From 66-474 sp051962095 (GTDB lineage: Bacteria; Pseudomonadota; Gammaproteobacteria; Xanthomonadales; Rhodanobacteraceae), in NCBI GenBank assembly GCA_051962095.1, contig JBQCCP010000028.1, forward strand, positions 1 through 16,285: a stretch of 16,285 bases of DNA, given 5' to 3'. The notes under the pieces are model-generated. The model saw only the letters and a list, made by a program, of their open reading frames with translations, was not told the origin of the DNA and did no database searches. Position numbers and translations under genes: made by a program. Shown here one piece after another: positions 13,771 through 16,285 of this stretch (position 1 is its first letter; each line of letters begins with the position of its first letter).

Positions 13771-14832
13771 ATGAACGTGCCCGCCCGTCAATTCAGCCAG
13801 CACGCAAGCCTTCACACCCAGCCGTTCCTGGCTGCCGACGTGGGAGGCACCCATGCGCGGGTGGCGCTGTTGCGTGCCGCCGCGGGCGGAGGCAACGCCA
13901 TCGAGATCCTGGCGTACCGCAAGTTCACGTGCGCGGATTTTCCAAGGCTGTCGGAGCTGCTGAAGGCCTTCGTCGACAGCGATGCCACGCTGCCGGTACG
14001 GCGTTGCGTGATTGCCTGCGCCGGGCAGGTGGTCGGGGACATCATCGTCAACGACAACCTGGCGTGGCAGGTCAGCCTGTCGGCACTGCGCGACACGCTG
14101 GCGTTCGACGAGGTCGCGTTGCTCAATGATTTCGAGGCGCTGGGATATGCGCTCGACGACGTCCGCGACAGCGACAGCCTTCTCCTGTGCGGTCCTTCGA
14201 GCCGTGTCGAAGGACCCGCCCTGGTGGTAGGTCCGGGGACGGGACTCGGCGCGGCCGTGCGGCTTCCGGGAGACCAGGGGCCGCGGGTGGTCGCCACCGA
14301 AGCCGGGCAGATGGATTTCGCGCCGGGCACCGCCCGCGAACGGGAAGTGCTGGCGCACCTCGCGCGGGGTGATGGTTACGTGCCGTACGAGCGCGTGCTT
14401 TCCGGCCCGGGCCTGCTGACCCTGTACACCACGCTGCGCGGATTGCATGGCCAGCCAGTCGACCTCGTCACGCCCGAAGCGGTGACGGCTGCGGCGTGCG
14501 CGGACAGTGACCCCGACGCGGTGGAAACCGTGGAAATTTTCTGTGCCCTGCTGGGCGGCTTCGTCGGCAATCTTGCGATGACGTTCGTGGCCAGCGGCGG
14601 TGTGTACCTGGCCGGCGGGGTCCTGCCGGAAATAAGAGAGCTGCTGCAACGCAGCCGTTTCGTGGATCGCTTCCTCAACAAGGGAGGCATGCGGGAATTC
14701 CTGTTGCGCGTGCCGGTGCGTTTGATCGAACACGGCCGGCACGGGGTGCTGGGCGCTGCGCACTGGTACCTCGACAGGCAATTGCGTGGTGCTGCGCGTC
14801 GCAAAGCATTGGGCGACGGGACGGCGGCGTAG
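13771..14832 (+). CDS. Glucokinase-family sugar kinase, probably for amino sugar
   Basis: ATP-dependent cytoplasmic hexokinase of the bacterial Glk family, 353 aa (E. coli Glk 321). The N-terminal phosphate-binding motif is LAADVGGTHARVALL at 20-34; LLNDFEALGYAL at 117-128 holds the sugar-binding pair N119/D120; VVGPGTGLGAAV at 152-163 binds ATP; EAGQMDFAP lies at 177-185; ERVLSGPGLLTLY with E207 follows; and VYLAGGVLPEI at 278-288 is the adenosine motif. In E. coli Glk the corresponding block reads EGGHVDFAP; here the substrate-contacting His is Gln (Q180). The gene is divergent from nagP and has the best NagR-type operator in the window, so GlcNAc or glucosamine is a likely substrate, with glucose as the default family alternative. 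ATG 13771 has GAGAG 4 bases upstream; the first 18 residues are a non-conserved extension. Confidence 0.9.
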   Translation: MNVPARQFSQHASLHTQPFLAADVGGTHARVALLRAAAGGGNAIEILAYRKFTCADFPRLSELLKAFVDSDATLPVRRCVIACAGQVVGDIIVNDNLAWQVSLSALRDTLAFDEVALLNDFEALGYALDDVRDSDSLLLCGPSSRVEGPALVVGPGTGLGAAVRLPGDQGPRVVATEAGQMDFAPGTAREREVLAHLARGDGYVPYERVLSGPGLLTLYTTLRGLHGQPVDLVTPEAVTAAACADSDPDAVETVEIFCALLGGFVGNLAMTFVASGGVYLAGGVLPEIRELLQRSRFVDRFLNKGGMREFLLRVPVRLIEHGRHGVLGAAHWYLDRQLRGAARRKALGDGTAA

Positions 14833-14850
14833 AGGGTGAGACACCACAGC

Positions 14851-14866
14851 GGGTGCCGTGGCACCC
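14851..14866. repeat. Perfect short inverted repeat before the receptor gene
   Basis: GGGTGCCGTGGCACCC is a 16-nt inverted repeat apart from its central GT (7-bp arms, effectively a 6-bp stem with a 4-nt loop in RNA). It occupies the 65-bp gap between the kinase stop and the receptor start. No T run follows, so it is not a canonical terminator; an mRNA-processing or attenuation hairpin or a protein-binding palindrome are possible. Confidence 0.6.
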
Positions 14867-14897
14867 ATCACTTTCGCGAGAGAGAAGAGGGCACGTC

Positions 14898-16285
14898 ATG
14901 AAATTTCGCAAGAGCATGCTTTCGGCGAGCATCGCCACGGCGCTGATGTTTGCGGCCGCGGCGCAGGCGCAAAACGCCTCGCCCCAGAACCAGACCACTT
15001 CCACCGACCAGCAGCAGGGCCAGACGACGTCGGACCAGAATTCGAAGCCCGGCACCAAGGAGACGCCGCAGCAACTCGGCACGATCCAGGTGGTCGGCGT
15101 GCGCGCCGCGCAGGCGCTGTCGATCGAGACCAAGAAGGCGGCCAATTCGCAGGTCGAAGTGGTTTCGGCCATCGACATCGGCAAGCTGCCGGCCAAGAAC
15201 GTCGCCGACACCATTGCCCAATTGCCGGGCGTGAACATTGCCGACGCGGCCGGCGCGGAAGGCGGCTTCGACGAAGCCGATCGCGCCAGCATCCGCGGCA
15301 GCGCGCCATCGCTGACGCTGACCACCGTCAACGGCCATTCCATCGGATCGGGCGACTGGTTCGTCCTGGGCGGAGGCGGCACCCGCAGCGTCAGCTTCGC
15401 GATGCTGCCTTCGGAAGTCGTCAACCAGGTCGTGGTGCACATGACGCCGGAAGCCAAGCTGCTGGAAGGTGGCGCGGCTGGCACCATCGACATCATCACC
15501 CGCAAACCGCTGGATTTCAGCAAGCCATTCTCGCTGGAGGCCAGCCTCGGCGGCGTGTATGCCGATCTTCCGAGCAAGACCGAGCCGCAGTTCAGTGGCC
15601 TGATCAACTGGAAGAACGACTCGAACACCTTCGGCGTGATGGTGCAGGCGTTCTACGAAAAGCGCGCGTTGCAGCGCGAAGGCCAGGAGATCCTTGGCTA
15701 TTCATACATTCCAACCGGTTCGGCAGCCGCCACGTCGCTCGGTTTGTCAGCTGCGACGCCGGGCAGCGCCAGCACGGGCGTGTTCTATCCGAACCTGCCG
15801 GGAGCGGCCCTGTTCACGCAAACCCGCAAGCGCAAGGGTGGATCGATCGACCTGCAGTGGCGCGCGGCCGACAACCTGACCTTCAACCTCGACGCGTTCT
15901 ATTCGCACCTCGATGCGACCGACTACAACCGCAACTACATGCTGCGCACGCGCGACCAGCTTCCCAAGCAGGCCGTGACCGGCACCATCCAGGGCAACAT
16001 CCTCACCAGCGCGAATCTGCCGGGTGACCCGACGATTTCGCAGGGCATCTACGACATGATCTCGCGTCCGGGCGAGAGTGAATCCAGCCAGTTCGTGACG
16101 CTGGATGCCGACTGGCAGGCCACCAACAACCTCGGCTTCAAGTTCCAGGTCGGCACCACCCGCGGCACCGGCAACACGCCGACCCAGGACGTGATGGAGA
16201 TGGACACCGGCTTCGGCTCGACCGCCAGCTACGCGATGAATGGGCTCGGCACCCCGCTCAACTGGAGCATGAGCGGCACCAACAA
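14898..16285 (+). CDS. TonB-dependent outer-membrane receptor, N-terminal part
   Basis: Energy-dependent outer-membrane transporter; 462 residues are visible and the frame is open at the window end, with no frameshift seen. A signal peptide ends in AAQAQ (cleavage after about 24), followed by a Gln/Thr-rich linker and a TonB-box-like LGTIQVVGV at about 61-69. The plug domain has IDIGKLPAKNVADTIAQLPGVNI, RASIRGSAPSLTLTTVNGHSI and LLEGGAAGTIDIITRKPLDF. These are features of the TonB-dependent receptor group common in Xanthomonas and Caulobacter that takes up plant and microbial carbohydrates. Barrel strands begin after about residue 210. ATG 14898 has AAGAGG 7 bases upstream. It lies 65 bp after the kinase gene on the same strand, so chitin-derived oligosaccharide or GlcNAc uptake is inferred from context only. 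Family members usually run 850-1000 aa, so roughly half is missing. Confidence 0.93.
   Translation, partial: MKFRKSMLSASIATALMFAAAAQAQNASPQNQTTSTDQQQGQTTSDQNSKPGTKETPQQLGTIQVVGVRAAQALSIETKKAANSQVEVVSAIDIGKLPAKNVADTIAQLPGVNIADAAGAEGGFDEADRASIRGSAPSLTLTTVNGHSIGSGDWFVLGGGGTRSVSFAMLPSEVVNQVVVHMTPEAKLLEGGAAGTIDIITRKPLDFSKPFSLEASLGGVYADLPSKTEPQFSGLINWKNDSNTFGVMVQAFYEKRALQREGQEILGYSYIPTGSAAATSLGLSAATPGSASTGVFYPNLPGAALFTQTRKRKGGSIDLQWRAADNLTFNLDAFYSHLDATDYNRNYMLRTRDQLPKQAVTGTIQGNILTSANLPGDPTISQGIYDMISRPGESESSQFVTLDADWQATNNLGFKFQVGTTRGTGNTPTQDVMEMDTGFGSTASYAMNGLGTPLNWSMSGTN

Noticed and set aside
13525..14871. 448-codon minus-strand open frame opposite the kinase and divergent region
   Set aside because: Arg/Gln/His-rich and opposite a complete glucokinase-family gene. 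Its GFEPTP-like end comes from the T-arm-like hairpin, not from a protein family.
14858..16027. 389-codon plus-strand open frame overlapping the receptor gene in another frame
   Set aside because: Arg/Gly/Gln-rich translation; the receptor frame from 14898 has signal peptide, TonB box and plug motifs and stays open to the window end.

Overview
High-GC proteobacterial DNA, most consistent with a gammaproteobacterium of the Xanthomonadales (Rhodanobacter/Dyella/Xanthomonas-like). The reasons are a TonB-dependent receptor of the Xanthomonas/Caulobacter type beside a NagP–NagR–NagB-II–NagA amino-sugar cluster, an S9 peptidase with a DUF6159-like membrane protein, and an OmpA with a long proline hinge. 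This placement is inferred from gene content, not from a marker gene. No mobile element, CRISPR array, rRNA or canonical tRNA was found.

Left half (1–7941). The window opens inside fadH (2,4-dienoyl-CoA reductase, minus strand, C-terminal part outside). Divergent from it is a tight three-gene unit: an exported S9 serine peptidase, a polytopic DUF6159-like membrane protein and a DUF924 protein. A TerC-family membrane protein follows on the minus strand. Its leader carries sequence hallmarks of a yybP-ykoY manganese riboswitch behind a recognisable sigma-70 promoter. Divergent from it is a lone prpD (2-methylcitrate dehydratase) without other prp genes, then an OmpA-family porin-like protein and a strong intrinsic terminator.

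Right half (7994–16285). An RsuA/Rlu-type pseudouridine synthase converges on, and overlaps, nagA. The rest is a regulon for N-acetylglucosamine or chito-oligosaccharide use. On the minus strand lie nagP (inner-membrane sugar MFS permease), nagR (LacI repressor, TTG start), nagB-II (SIS-type glucosamine-6-phosphate deaminase) and nagA (deacetylase), the last three with overlapping stop/start codons. On the plus strand lie a glucokinase-family sugar kinase and a TonB-dependent receptor that runs off the end. The 296-bp divergent region holds a perfect 14-bp palindrome overlapping the kinase promoter, a degenerate copy before nagP, and between them an unexplained inverted-repeat element of about 93 nt.

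Proposed flow: uptake through the outer membrane by the receptor, inner-membrane transport by NagP, phosphorylation by the kinase, deacetylation by NagA, then deamination by NagB-II to fructose-6-phosphate, under NagR control. The least certain step is whether the Glk-type kinase, which has Gln in place of a conserved substrate-site His, accepts N-acetylglucosamine.
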